A stretch of DNA of 64,000 nt, taken from NCBI GenBank assembly GCA_010015805.1, contig ML978138.1:434001-498000 (forward strand). The letters are read 5' to 3'. A program made the translations under genes and the position numbers. Source of the stretch: Rhizodiscina lignyota (Eukaryota; Ascomycota; Dothideomycetes; Aulographales; Rhizodiscinaceae). Below, one piece after another: positions 32,272 through 41,154 of the stretch. Below the pieces are notes generated by a model that worked only from the letters and a program-made list of their open reading frames with translations, ran no database searches and was not told the DNA's origin. Each line of letters starts with the position of its first letter. Position 1 is the first letter of the stretch.

Positions 32272-35200
32272 ATGGCGTCTCCAACTGGCCTGCTGCACTG
32301 GCACACCGATGCCGTGGCCACGATGGAGATCCTCTCAAAGTTTGCCGACTTCACCGAGACCTGGTTCAAGAGCGTGACCATCTGCATCGCCGCCTTCTGG
32401 CTGTCGTACCGCATCTACCAGGTCATCCTGAAGCCCGTCAACGAGCTGGTCGACCTGCTTGGCCTCGAGGTCCCCGACGCGCCGAGCGTCTCCCTCGCTG
32501 GCATCAAGGCGGACGGTGTCCTGCTAGGATGGAAACCTCCCGATGCGCACAGCTCAGTCTCGAAGCACCATGTTCTGATCAACGGCATAAATATTGGCGA
32601 GGTCTCCTCGCGCGAGAATTCAGTTACTATCAACAACCTCAAACCTGACCATTCTTACACCGTGCGCGTCATAGCGGCCAATGCGAACTTTCAATCTGCG
32701 AGCGAACCTATTCGATTCACCACCAAACCTGCCTCGTCTGGAGACTTTTTCTGCTCGCCTCACGACGACCATGAACCGAGGGCAGCTGAAGAAACGGGCG
32801 AGAAAGTCCCAACGGTCCTACCATGCAAGGCTCTCTTCGAACCAAATCTCCAACTCACCCCACCGCCTCCTTTGACCCGCGAGCACAGCAACAGTCTATC
32901 CCAGAAAAGAAGCCCCCAAGCGCGCCGGGTATCGCCAATAATGACCGGTGCTGATGTTCGCGCAGTGTACGAAGACCAGAGCGAGCAGGAAGAGTCTGTC
33001 CGAATTCTCACGGAAAGGCTCGAAAGCCTGCGTCGCGAGATTGAGGAGGCGGAGCGGCAGGAGAAAGACGAAGCGGAGGACTTTGAGACTACGAAAACCA
33101 GCCTTACAGACGAGCGTGATAGGTTCAAGCAACAAGTAAAAGAGAAAGATGACACGAGCAAAGACATTCGCAAAGAGACTAACAAGTTGGAGGTCGAGAA
33201 CCGTCAGGCACAAGCGCGCAAGAATACCGCAGACAGGAAATTCCAGGACAAGAGGAAAGAGCGCAAGAAGCTGCAGGACGACATTGCGCGCTGGGATAAG
33301 GAGATTGAGAAGTTCCAGGCGGACGCGGAGAAGGTGCTGCGACAGCGGGAAGAGTTTGAAAGCGAGACAAAGCAAAAGCTTGATGAGCACCGCGACAAGC
33401 TGGCGAGCAAGCAGAATGATAACAAAGATTTGGAGGATGAAAATAGAGAGAAGAATGCGCTGATCAAATCGCTAGAGGAGGAGAAGAAGACCATCTCTGC
33501 AGGCGATGGAGAACCAATCCAACAGGCTGGAGAGAGTGTGATTGTGGATAATGAGGTGAGGGAGTGGGAAGAGAAACTACGGATGCTGCAGAACCGATAT
33601 CAGATGGCGTGGAGCCAAATGATGCAGGCGGAGACCGTGTTCAATCAATGCCACCGGCATCTTGAGAGTCTGCAACAGCGAAGGCTAAGTTCGCCGCAGC
33701 TGTTTGCACAGACGCCTACTCTCGAAGCCGCACCTGTTACGCGACATGGCAGCAATCGACGACAACGAGCGAGCAGCATGCGCAGCGAAATCCACTCTCC
33801 GTCGACTGCTGTCTATCCTGGCGTCAGCGGGCCGCCATTCAACAATAGCATCTCCAGTATCTCTCCCACCTTCTCCGGTGGCTCTCCGTTTTTCAATATG
33901 AATAACGGGATGACTTTAGAGCCTCAAGAAGCACCACGACGACCGTTATCATTGACGCAGGCCCAGGCCGATGCTCTGACTGGTGGCGCACCAATGAGTC
34001 CATCCACAGAGGGGGCTCTGCTTCCTTCTGGCTTACTTACAGATGATGCTGACCAAGGCGCTTCTGATATAGAGGGAGACAAGAAGAGCGCCGATGTTCC
34101 GAGATCGAGCGGTCAGAGACCGAGACCTCCTTCGATGAGCGGCGATTCAGCATCGTTGAATGCGAGCAACAGGAATTCAGTCGCTTTACCAGGTCTGGGC
34201 GCTATCCCTGGCTTGGGCCCAGCGTTCGATCCTCCAACTCGCGTTCCAAGCTCACCGGTGTCTGCAGACAGTCGCTCGCCCAGCGTGTTTGCGAGTCCGA
34301 AAGACAGTACTAGCAACTTGTCACATCTCCAAAACGATAGTTTTCCAGAACCTGATAGGCGCTCGATTCGATCCAACACAGGTTCTTCCCGCGGCACCAC
34401 ATCCAGATTCTCGAACATTCTTAATCTGCGTCAGAGAGGGAAGGCAAGCACTGACGAAGGCCCCATGCTAGGCTCACTCAAAGCTGCCCATACGCAATCT
34501 CTGCCACGGCAAGACCCGCCTGGTCAAGATGGGAATGGTGGTCGTCGCAGAGGCAGTCACTCCGGTGGAGGATGGATGCAACCACTCTCAAATGCCTTCT
34601 CGCGTAATATTGGTAGCAGTGGTAAGGGCGCTGCAGATCCAGCAGAAGAAAACGCAGCACCGAGCGAGTCGAGATTCCGTCACATATCAAATATATTTCC
34701 ACGATCGAAGGAGGGTGAGAACCCGGGCTTCTTTGGCACTAGCTTGATCAAACCAACTGCCTCTCAACGGCCGCCATCGACTCATTCTAGTGAGAATCCA
34801 TTCCCTCGCCCTTCAACCGGTAGCCACCAGTTCGGCTGGCCTGTTGGTCCAGGTGTTGAAGGCCCGAATCAGCGCACAAGCCCACTAGGCCCAGATTGGA
34901 TGGGTCCCACTGGCTCCGGACCTTGGTCACGTGTGCCATCAAGAAGACCTTCAGCTCACAGTGGCTTACCAGGTTCAAGTCACGACTTGGCCATGCTCGA
35001 TCCGAACGCGCTCGAACAGCCGCCACGCCGATCCCCCATGCCAATGCCGGTGCCAATTGGCGCTGGCCGGCCGCAGACCTCACAGGGCCAGCCAAGCTCG
35101 GGTGAGAATACATCTGCGCCGCCTACACCTCCAAAACTCAACCCCGCTGCTCCAAGCTTCAATCTGTTCAGGCGCAGCAAGAAGACTGATGACAGTGAGA

Positions 35201-36015
35201 AAAAAGGCAAAGGCAAAGAGAAATCTGGAACCGAAGAACCATCGTCCAGCTCCATAGACCCTTCCGACGATGCCGACGATACTCCCGCCACCGGCCAAAC
35301 CGAGACGCCCAGAGCCGAGCCCGCCACTCTGGCTTCTTCCTCGCCGCCAGAGTCGCGCAAATCCAAAGACACACGCTCCATATCCACTGCTAATGACTCG
35401 ATAGACATCTCCCTACCACGAGAGAGTCTCGAACGCTCTCAATCCCGCACGCCATCGGAGGGCTTTTCAGGCACCCCGAACAGCGGCCTTGCTCTCACGC
35501 CGCAGCTGTCCGCGAAGGAGGGCGGCAAGGAGAGCTTTATGCAGCGCCTCAGCCGCAAGACCAGCGCTACGGGCAGCAAGCTGAAGACGCCGTTCAGCAA
35601 GGAGACGAAAGGGATGGGGCTGTTTGGGAGCGGGAGGAAGGGTGCGACACCGACCTCCATTCCTATCTCCGCGGGTAGCGTGGATGGGATGACGCCTGAT
35701 GAGATGGACGAGGACGGGGGTGGGACGTTGAGTCGCAGTGTGGATAGTATGCCGAGTAGCGGGTTTGGAGGGGGGAGTCCGTTGGTGGGCGCGATGACGA
35801 ATGAGAGCGTGGGTGTGAATGCGAAAGGGAAAGACAAGGAGAATCGGAGTAGTGGGAGGAGCTGGAGCAGTTTGAAGTTGTCAAGCAAGAAGAAGGATAG
35901 GGATAGGGAAAGGGAGAAGGATCGCGCGCCGAGCATCAATGATTCGATGGCGAGCGAGACGGGAGATGAGTTGGATGAGGGAATGCTGCCTGAGGGGGCT
36001 ACGCCTACGGGCTGA
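32272..36015 (+). CDS. Membrane-anchored fibronectin type III / coiled-coil protein
   Basis: A single-exon gene of 1247 residues starting at the first in-frame ATG. Order of parts: a short N-terminus, one membrane helix at about 34-53 (SVTICIAAFWLSYRIYQVIL), a fibronectin type III domain at about 70-153 (VLLGWKPPD and LKPDHSYTVRVIAANANFQS are its core strands), a long charged coiled coil at about 233-470, and a roughly 780-residue Ser/Pro-rich disordered tail with a basic Lys/Ser-rich end (LKLSSKKKDRDREREKD). The single anchor plus coiled coil suggests an ER or plasma-membrane tether or scaffold. This is inference, as the family is known mainly as an uncharacterised fungal FN3 protein. Its intronless length is unusual beside the intron-rich neighbours. 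Confidence 0.85.
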   Translation: MASPTGLLHWHTDAVATMEILSKFADFTETWFKSVTICIAAFWLSYRIYQVILKPVNELVDLLGLEVPDAPSVSLAGIKADGVLLGWKPPDAHSSVSKHHVLINGINIGEVSSRENSVTINNLKPDHSYTVRVIAANANFQSASEPIRFTTKPASSGDFFCSPHDDHEPRAAEETGEKVPTVLPCKALFEPNLQLTPPPPLTREHSNSLSQKRSPQARRVSPIMTGADVRAVYEDQSEQEESVRILTERLESLRREIEEAERQEKDEAEDFETTKTSLTDERDRFKQQVKEKDDTSKDIRKETNKLEVENRQAQARKNTADRKFQDKRKERKKLQDDIARWDKEIEKFQADAEKVLRQREEFESETKQKLDEHRDKLASKQNDNKDLEDENREKNALIKSLEEEKKTISAGDGEPIQQAGESVIVDNEVREWEEKLRMLQNRYQMAWSQMMQAETVFNQCHRHLESLQQRRLSSPQLFAQTPTLEAAPVTRHGSNRRQRASSMRSEIHSPSTAVYPGVSGPPFNNSISSISPTFSGGSPFFNMNNGMTLEPQEAPRRPLSLTQAQADALTGGAPMSPSTEGALLPSGLLTDDADQGASDIEGDKKSADVPRSSGQRPRPPSMSGDSASLNASNRNSVALPGLGAIPGLGPAFDPPTRVPSSPVSADSRSPSVFASPKDSTSNLSHLQNDSFPEPDRRSIRSNTGSSRGTTSRFSNILNLRQRGKASTDEGPMLGSLKAAHTQSLPRQDPPGQDGNGGRRRGSHSGGGWMQPLSNAFSRNIGSSGKGAADPAEENAAPSESRFRHISNIFPRSKEGENPGFFGTSLIKPTASQRPPSTHSSENPFPRPSTGSHQFGWPVGPGVEGPNQRTSPLGPDWMGPTGSGPWSRVPSRRPSAHSGLPGSSHDLAMLDPNALEQPPRRSPMPMPVPIGAGRPQTSQGQPSSGENTSAPPTPPKLNPAAPSFNLFRRSKKTDDSEKKGKGKEKSGTEEPSSSSIDPSDDADDTPATGQTETPRAEPATLASSSPPESRKSKDTRSISTANDSIDISLPRESLERSQSRTPSEGFSGTPNSGLALTPQLSAKEGGKESFMQRLSRKTSATGSKLKTPFSKETKGMGLFGSGRKGATPTSIPISAGSVDGMTPDEMDEDGGGTLSRSVDSMPSSGFGGGSPLVGAMTNESVGVNAKGKDKENRSSGRSWSSLKLSSKKKDRDREREKDRAPSINDSMASETGDELDEGMLPEGATPTG

Positions 36016-36711
36016 GATGAGAGGCTGTTGTACAGCTTTCATAGAGACTATTCGTTTCAAAGATATGAATTCTATGTTTCTGCTCTACTTGTCCATAAAA
36101 AGTGAAGTTGCAATATACACTCTGTAACCATGCAGATACATTAGAACCGGTTTCAGATACCTAGTATGTATATAGTTGGAGCATATTTGCGCTAGCCACA
36201 TCCGGCAAAGTACGCTCGGAAAGTCTGGAAAGGGGGGACGTGAACAAATCTTCCGTTCTCTTCCTTCAACTCCACAATCTGCCAGAGAGCAGTTGTGTTC
36301 TCGGGGTCAAGCCTGTCAATGGCAGGATTTATGTTCCATGCTTGCCGTTTCCAAAAGGCGGTAGCATGTCAGCACTTGGCAAGCACCAGTTTACATCTTT
36401 TGGTGGCGGCCACCGATGAACGCCGTGAAATCATGCCAACCCTCTTATTGCCGGGTATATCAAAACCAAACTAGGAGAGCAAGATCACATATGGGCCTTA
36501 GTGCTCGCGGGCTTAACTTTATGCAGATGGCTCTTATGGTCCCTCCACTAACTGTCAGACCATCATTGCAAACGGTGGCAGGGGAGCACCAATTCCGCGT
36601 TTAGTATATATGGAGGTAGGTAGGCTGATTATAGAGAGCTAGATACTCTGACAACTCCTCTTTCTCGTCAATTTTGTTTGTATTTTGAGATTCGAATCCC
36701 TTGTGCTGAAG
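36016..36711. other. Intergenic region with SDR promoter
   Basis: About 700 bp between tandem genes. It contains the 3' flank of the FN3 gene and the promoter of the SDR gene, with TATATAT at 36605-36611, about 100 bp upstream of the start codon. No gene is seen. Confidence 0.5.
36605..36611 (+). promoter_or_regulatory. TATA-like element of the SDR gene
   Basis: TATATAT lies 101 bp upstream of the ATG at 36712, a plausible TATA box for the SDR gene. The transcription start itself is not visible. Confidence 0.4.
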
Positions 36712-37677
36712 ATGTCTAAACGACTTGAAAACAAGGCCGCCATTGTTACTGGATCTTCCTCTGGCATCGGCCGCGCCATCGCTATCGCTTTTCATCGTGA
36801 AGGGGCCAAAGTTATCTGTGCTGACATACGGGAGAGCTCTCCGAAAGATGAGGATGCGTCTACTCCTACTCATGAAACAATCCTTAGTGACGGAGGTTAC
36901 GCAATCTTTGTGAAGACGGATGTGACAATCGCTGCGGACATTGAGAGCCTTGTTCAAGTGGCAGTACAGAAGGCTGGCAGATTAGACATGTGCGTTCTTG
37001 AGAAACATGGCTCTTCTCCTTTCTAAGTTGCTGATACTCAGCAGCATGGTGAACAACGCTGGAGTGGGACTCGAAGCAGATAACCCGCACCCCATTTGGG
37101 AATTCCCTGAAGACATGTGGGATGCCACGATCAACATTAATCTCAAAGGAGCATTCCTCGGCTGCAAATACGCCGCAAAGCAAATGATGAAGCAGGATCC
37201 TGGCGCCAATGGCGACAGAGGTTGGATCATCAACATGGGAAGTGTGCTCGGCCAGGTTGCTGCTGCAAACGTCGGTGAGTATTATAATCTGCTTGCAATC
37301 TTTTCGGTCTACTTGCTCACTGGAAGTGAATAGCGTCCTACTGCAGTTCGAAGCACGGCATTAACGGGATCACGAAAGTGGCTGCGCTGGACTGTGCGCC
37401 TTACCGGATCCATTGCAATGCCCTTTGCCCTAGTTGTACGTCTAGGTAACTACTGTCGCGATGTCTCAGTGCTGACGTTAAGCTTGTAGGGGTTACGACT
37501 CCATTAACAAAGGGTATCTTCGCCGCTGCGGGAGATCAGTTGGCTGCACTGCATCCATTCCGTGGCCTTGGTACGACAGACGATGTTGCGAAAGCTGCGG
37601 TATTTCTCGCCTCCGAGGACAACTCGTGGATGACAGGTGCGATGATGGTAGTCGATGGAGGAATGACCGCGCAATAA
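36712..37677 (+). CDS. Short-chain dehydrogenase/reductase (classical, FabG-like)
   Basis: Four exons (36712-36989, 37045-37274, 37334-37435, 37490-37677; introns 54-59 bp) give 265 residues, normal for a classical SDR. Cofactor motif TGSSSGIG is at 13-20, an acidic residue after strand 2 (ICADIRE) suggests NAD(H), NNAGVG is at about 96-101, the catalytic Ser is in INMGSVLGQ, and YCSSK gives Tyr about 172 and Lys about 176. The C-terminus has the usual SEDNSWMTGAMMVVDGGM. The substrate is not predictable. Motifs are split by introns, so the gene only becomes recognisable after splicing. It is intact. Confidence 0.92.
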
Positions 37678-38267
37678 CTGAGAAGATGGTTGTAATTTTC
37701 CGAGTTGGCATAAGATGCTGAAGTTTGATTACAGTCATGATCGCTGTCTGTCCAATTGACACACGAGAAATTGAAATTGAAATGAGATCTCTAATTACAT
37801 TCTTACGAGTTGGCACGTTTGAGGAACCCAAAATACTTGACCGCCGTGCTCCGTAAGTGTGCGGAGATCTTGCACTCAGGGTAAGTAAGAGTATCTGTTA
37901 AAGTACAGTCGTGGGTTTCTCAGAGTGTACTAAACAATGGCGAATCCTTAGGAAACATGCACGCTCTGTAAAGTCCAGAGGTCATACGCCATTGCTGTTT
38001 GGTGTCTTGAAAGCTACGACCGACCTTTTTGTCGCTCGAAGCACCTCAGCACGCAATGCATCCAAAGTTTGAATAAGTACTTCATTGTCATTGTTCCCTA
38101 GTATTCTCATGAACGATAGTACAACATGGTTAGTATTAGGATTACCGCTTTCCTTGGATCCTTTGCTATCTAACCACTGTCCGTCAATTCCTGGATGTCA
38201 CGGTAGTGCTGTCGCTTCGTCCGGTAACCCCATACATCTAATGCACGTTAGTCATGTGCATTGCAGT
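37678..38267. other. Intergenic region between convergent genes
   Basis: About 590 bp between the stops of the SDR and the F-box-like gene. It holds two 3' flanks. No gene, repeat or RNA is recognisable. Confidence 0.5.
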
Positions 38268-39131
38268 TCAATGGCTTCGGCGTACCGCTAACATATCACG
38301 AGGAGTCTCCTTCACATTGATACCTCCGTCCTCCTTCATCGTCTCCTTGCGGCTCCAGACTTCCGTGTGCGGCCAGTTCCGCTCCCTGAGGATCTTATGC
38401 AGGACCTTGATACCTCCCGGATTGATAGCAGGGAATGTCTGCGGATGGTATTGCACGAAGCTATCTAAACGCACAAGCTCGAGATCTTCCAGCACGTCGT
38501 AGTCTTCTTCGGCTGGACCCGGAACGTCGAACACGAGAGCCACTTCTCGCAGAACAGGCATCACTTGAATGAGGTCTTGAACAACCTTGACACAGTCCCT
38601 CTGATAAGTATTGCGGCCCCTGAGATCCATGCCACCGTACTGGCCGAGAACGATTCGACACTGAGTGACGTGCACGAGGAACGGCATTGCGGGCGCATAC
38701 TTTCGTGCAATCTCTGTATCGAGCCGATTTTCGAGGGAACAGTCGTGTGCCTGAGGGTCGATCTCGAAATAGCGAAGGCGTAGAAGCTCCTCAATCGCCT
38801 CCTCCCGCAATTGTCGACACGCGTGAAGCACCGGTGCGTGGATTGAAGAACCCAGCTTAACTTTGACGCGATGTAGGCCGAACTCTAGCAACGGATAGAT
38901 GGGTGATGAAAAGAGATCTGCGCGTCGGCCCGGAGAAGGTGATGAAGCAGCGGTGGAGGAGGCATCTTCGCCTGTGCTTGGACGGACAATGAGGTATTGA
39001 AGGATCTGGTTCCGCAGCTCTCGTGGTAGTGTGAGCAGGTGCTTAAGCTGTTCATCCTTGCTTTGTTCTGCGGCCTCGCTGTTGCGAGTGAAGTGTTCGT
39101 TGTAAGTGCTGTGGGGACTGCTCGGCAACAT
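38268..39131 (-). CDS. F-box-like (2EXR-type) fungal protein A
   Basis: A single-exon gene of 287 residues. Near residue 35 it has the short helical motif TLPRELRNQILQYLIV, the form found at the start of many F-box and 2EXR-type fungal proteins. HAPVLHACRQLREEA and a conserved AMPFLVHVTQCRIVLG segment follow, typical of this large, fast-evolving family. Such proteins may be substrate adaptors for SCF ubiquitin ligases, but many lack evidence of Skp1 binding, so the role is uncertain. It is divergent from a second member of the same general family (39602-40447), and the two starts are 470 bp apart. Confidence 0.7.
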   Translation of the reverse strand: MLPSSPHSTYNEHFTRNSEAAEQSKDEQLKHLLTLPRELRNQILQYLIVRPSTGEDASSTAASSPSPGRRADLFSSPIYPLLEFGLHRVKVKLGSSIHAPVLHACRQLREEAIEELLRLRYFEIDPQAHDCSLENRLDTEIARKYAPAMPFLVHVTQCRIVLGQYGGMDLRGRNTYQRDCVKVVQDLIQVMPVLREVALVFDVPGPAEEDYDVLEDLELVRLDSFVQYHPQTFPAINPGGIKVLHKILRERNWPHTEVWSRKETMKEDGGINVKETPRDMLAVRRSH

Positions 39132-39601
39132 CTTGGTTCCTTCGAGATTTCAATAATGTTCCTTGATGAGGGAAGCAGAGAGCATCAGAATGGCTGGAGA
39201 AGATTTATGAGCACAGAAACATGATGTCATGAGGCAGTCACGAACGAGGTGTCCAGGTGTAAATAAAGGTTGAGGCCGAACGCCCTGGTGACTTGCCTTC
39301 TTCAACTTCACCACCCTCCTTTCTCTTTCCTTCCACATCACACAACACAACTTCTTGAAACAACTGCAATTGTTGCGTCAAACGCATTCTCGCTCTATTG
39401 AAGCGAACATCTAGTAAGAAATGACGCGGTTTCTCAAAATCAGGACTTGTTACTCTCACAACACTCGCCAAAGCAGCCGGGTAAATGACGACGAGCAACA
39501 AACGCACTCCCCTCCTTATGGAGTGGGTGCCTAGTAAGACATGACGCACTCTACCAAAATCAGAGCTCGTTATTCTCACTAAAACAGCTGGTCAAGCTTC
39601 A
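39132..39601. promoter_or_regulatory. Bidirectional promoter of the F-box-like pair
   Basis: A 470-bp gap between the two divergent F-box-like genes. The half next to the plus-strand gene is made of a diverged 120-bp tandem duplication, described separately. Confidence 0.55.
39380..39600. repeat. Diverged 120-bp tandem duplication upstream of an F-box-like gene
   Basis: Copy one begins at AAACGCATTC (39380) and copy two at AAACGCACTC (39500). The best core, 39411-39459 against 39531-39579, matches at about 39 of 49 positions, beginning CTAGTAAGA in both. The second copy runs up to the start codon at 39602. Confidence 0.8.
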
Positions 39602-40447
39602 ATGAGCGACAGTGGCAAAGCACTCATCCTCGCCGACGAAACACAGCAAAACTCTGAAGACGTAGACCCAAAAACTATATTCCCATTCATGAAGCTGCCT
39701 CAAGAGATCCGCGACGAGATTTATGCCCTCCTCGAAAAGGAAGACGTCCACTTCGAACGCTGTGTCCGAACCAGGTTCCGCAAGAAGCAAGAATGGATTG
39801 TGATCACAATTCCCTACTACCCGCACCCGACGCTGCTCCGCATCTGCCGTCAAATCCAGAATGAGGCCCTCAAGGAGGCTTTCCGGGGTGAGAACACGGT
39901 GATTATCGACGAGCTGCCTTACAGACACATGGACTGTGTATGGGAATTTGAGAAATTCGAAAGTCTCGTCAGGCTTCTCGGATATGTGAAGAGCTGCAGA
40001 ATATGGCTGGAGCAGGTTTCTAACCAGCAAGAAAGGGGCCTCGTGAAAGGTCAGCGTTGCATGGTAGAATGCATTCTCCAGCTTCTCCCTGAGCTCGAAG
40101 AGTGTTGGATTCAATTTCTGGTGTGGAGGGGCGTCGGGAAGCACACTGCGCGAGACGACCGAGAGCGGAAAAGTTTCGAGTCGGTCAAGTTCGATATCCG
40201 ATCCCATCAACAAGGACGTGGATATCGGAAGCAGCGAAGTCTGACTCTGCACAAGCGCATCTTGTCCTCTGTTGAGCAGCCGTGGCCTTCGGCAAACGGT
40301 TCAAGAGGCTATCTGAATCACGTCAGAAGACCGACCGGTGAGTCACATCTAGTGGTGGATGATGGAGCGGCCTCGATGGAAGATATTCGGAAGGCGCTGC
40401 AGGAACAGTTTCTCCTATGGGAGAAAACAGAGACAGTTACCGCATGA
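39602..40447 (+). CDS. F-box-like (2EXR-type) fungal protein B
   Basis: A single-exon gene of 281 residues. Near residue 30 it has FMKLPQEIRDEIYALLEKED, the F-box/2EXR opening motif, then TLLRICRQIQNEALKEAF and VKSCRIWLEQVSNQ, matching the layout of protein A on the other side of the shared promoter. The two proteins have the same order of motifs but low identity, consistent with an old duplication or with separate members of a large family. A role as ubiquitin-ligase adaptor is possible but unproven. The start at 39602 is the first ATG of this frame. Confidence 0.7.
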   Translation: MSDSGKALILADETQQNSEDVDPKTIFPFMKLPQEIRDEIYALLEKEDVHFERCVRTRFRKKQEWIVITIPYYPHPTLLRICRQIQNEALKEAFRGENTVIIDELPYRHMDCVWEFEKFESLVRLLGYVKSCRIWLEQVSNQQERGLVKGQRCMVECILQLLPELEECWIQFLVWRGVGKHTARDDRERKSFESVKFDIRSHQQGRGYRKQRSLTLHKRILSSVEQPWPSANGSRGYLNHVRRPTGESHLVVDDGAASMEDIRKALQEQFLLWEKTETVTA

Positions 40448-41154
40448 GACGCAGAACGGGCCATTTTGGTGGAGGCCGGAGGGATAAGACGTTGTAAATG
40501 GACTCGAGGAATGAAAAGTATAGTTATTGACACACCGTTTGCTATTCGCAGAAGAAAGATGCAGTAAGTATAATTAGTTACTTCTGAATCAAATAATAGC
40601 ATTAGCCTATAGTGCCCACTCTGTTTAATACCAATTTTCGCGGTAATAGGGACGCCCGCAGCTGTGGGATATTACGGTGCAGTATGCCATTTAGTATACC
40701 CCGAGTCACGTACAAGTGAGCTTTCAAAGATATCGTAGTCTCACCTGCCTTAAAGTGTCAGATCTGATCGCCCCTAGCCGTTACAGCTTGCCCGACAGCC
40801 CAGTATTTTGTAACCCTCGAGGCTATCTTAGGAGAAACCTGAACATATATTCAGCTATCCATAATATCTCTGCTCCGATTTGGAGAAGTACTTATCAATT
40901 CCGACGCTCCGAGAGGGTGATGCGCCGCAAGGTTAAAAAGCTAAGTCTCCGCACAACCACAGTGACCTTCCTCTTTCCCGCATCGATCTGCAAGGAGCGA
41001 GCAACAGTTACATCGTCACATCGTCCTTTCTGCGTATTCCCAGTAAACGGTGCCGGATTTCAGGGCAGGTTCAATATGACGGCCTTTAACCCCGCGAGCA
41101 GCCATCTGGCTGCGGTGGGCACGTCTTGCTTGGTTTTTGCAACCAACTGTCACG
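40448..41154. other. Intergenic region, promoter of the GH92 gene
   Basis: About 700 bp between tandem plus-strand genes. No gene, repeat or RNA is recognisable. The right part is the presumed promoter of the secreted mannosidase. Confidence 0.5.

Noticed and set aside
29064-36015. Many long antisense frames opposite the lipin, FN3 and Munc13-like genes
   Set aside because: They mirror codon bias of the real genes, lack domains and are not flanked by plausible splice or start signals.
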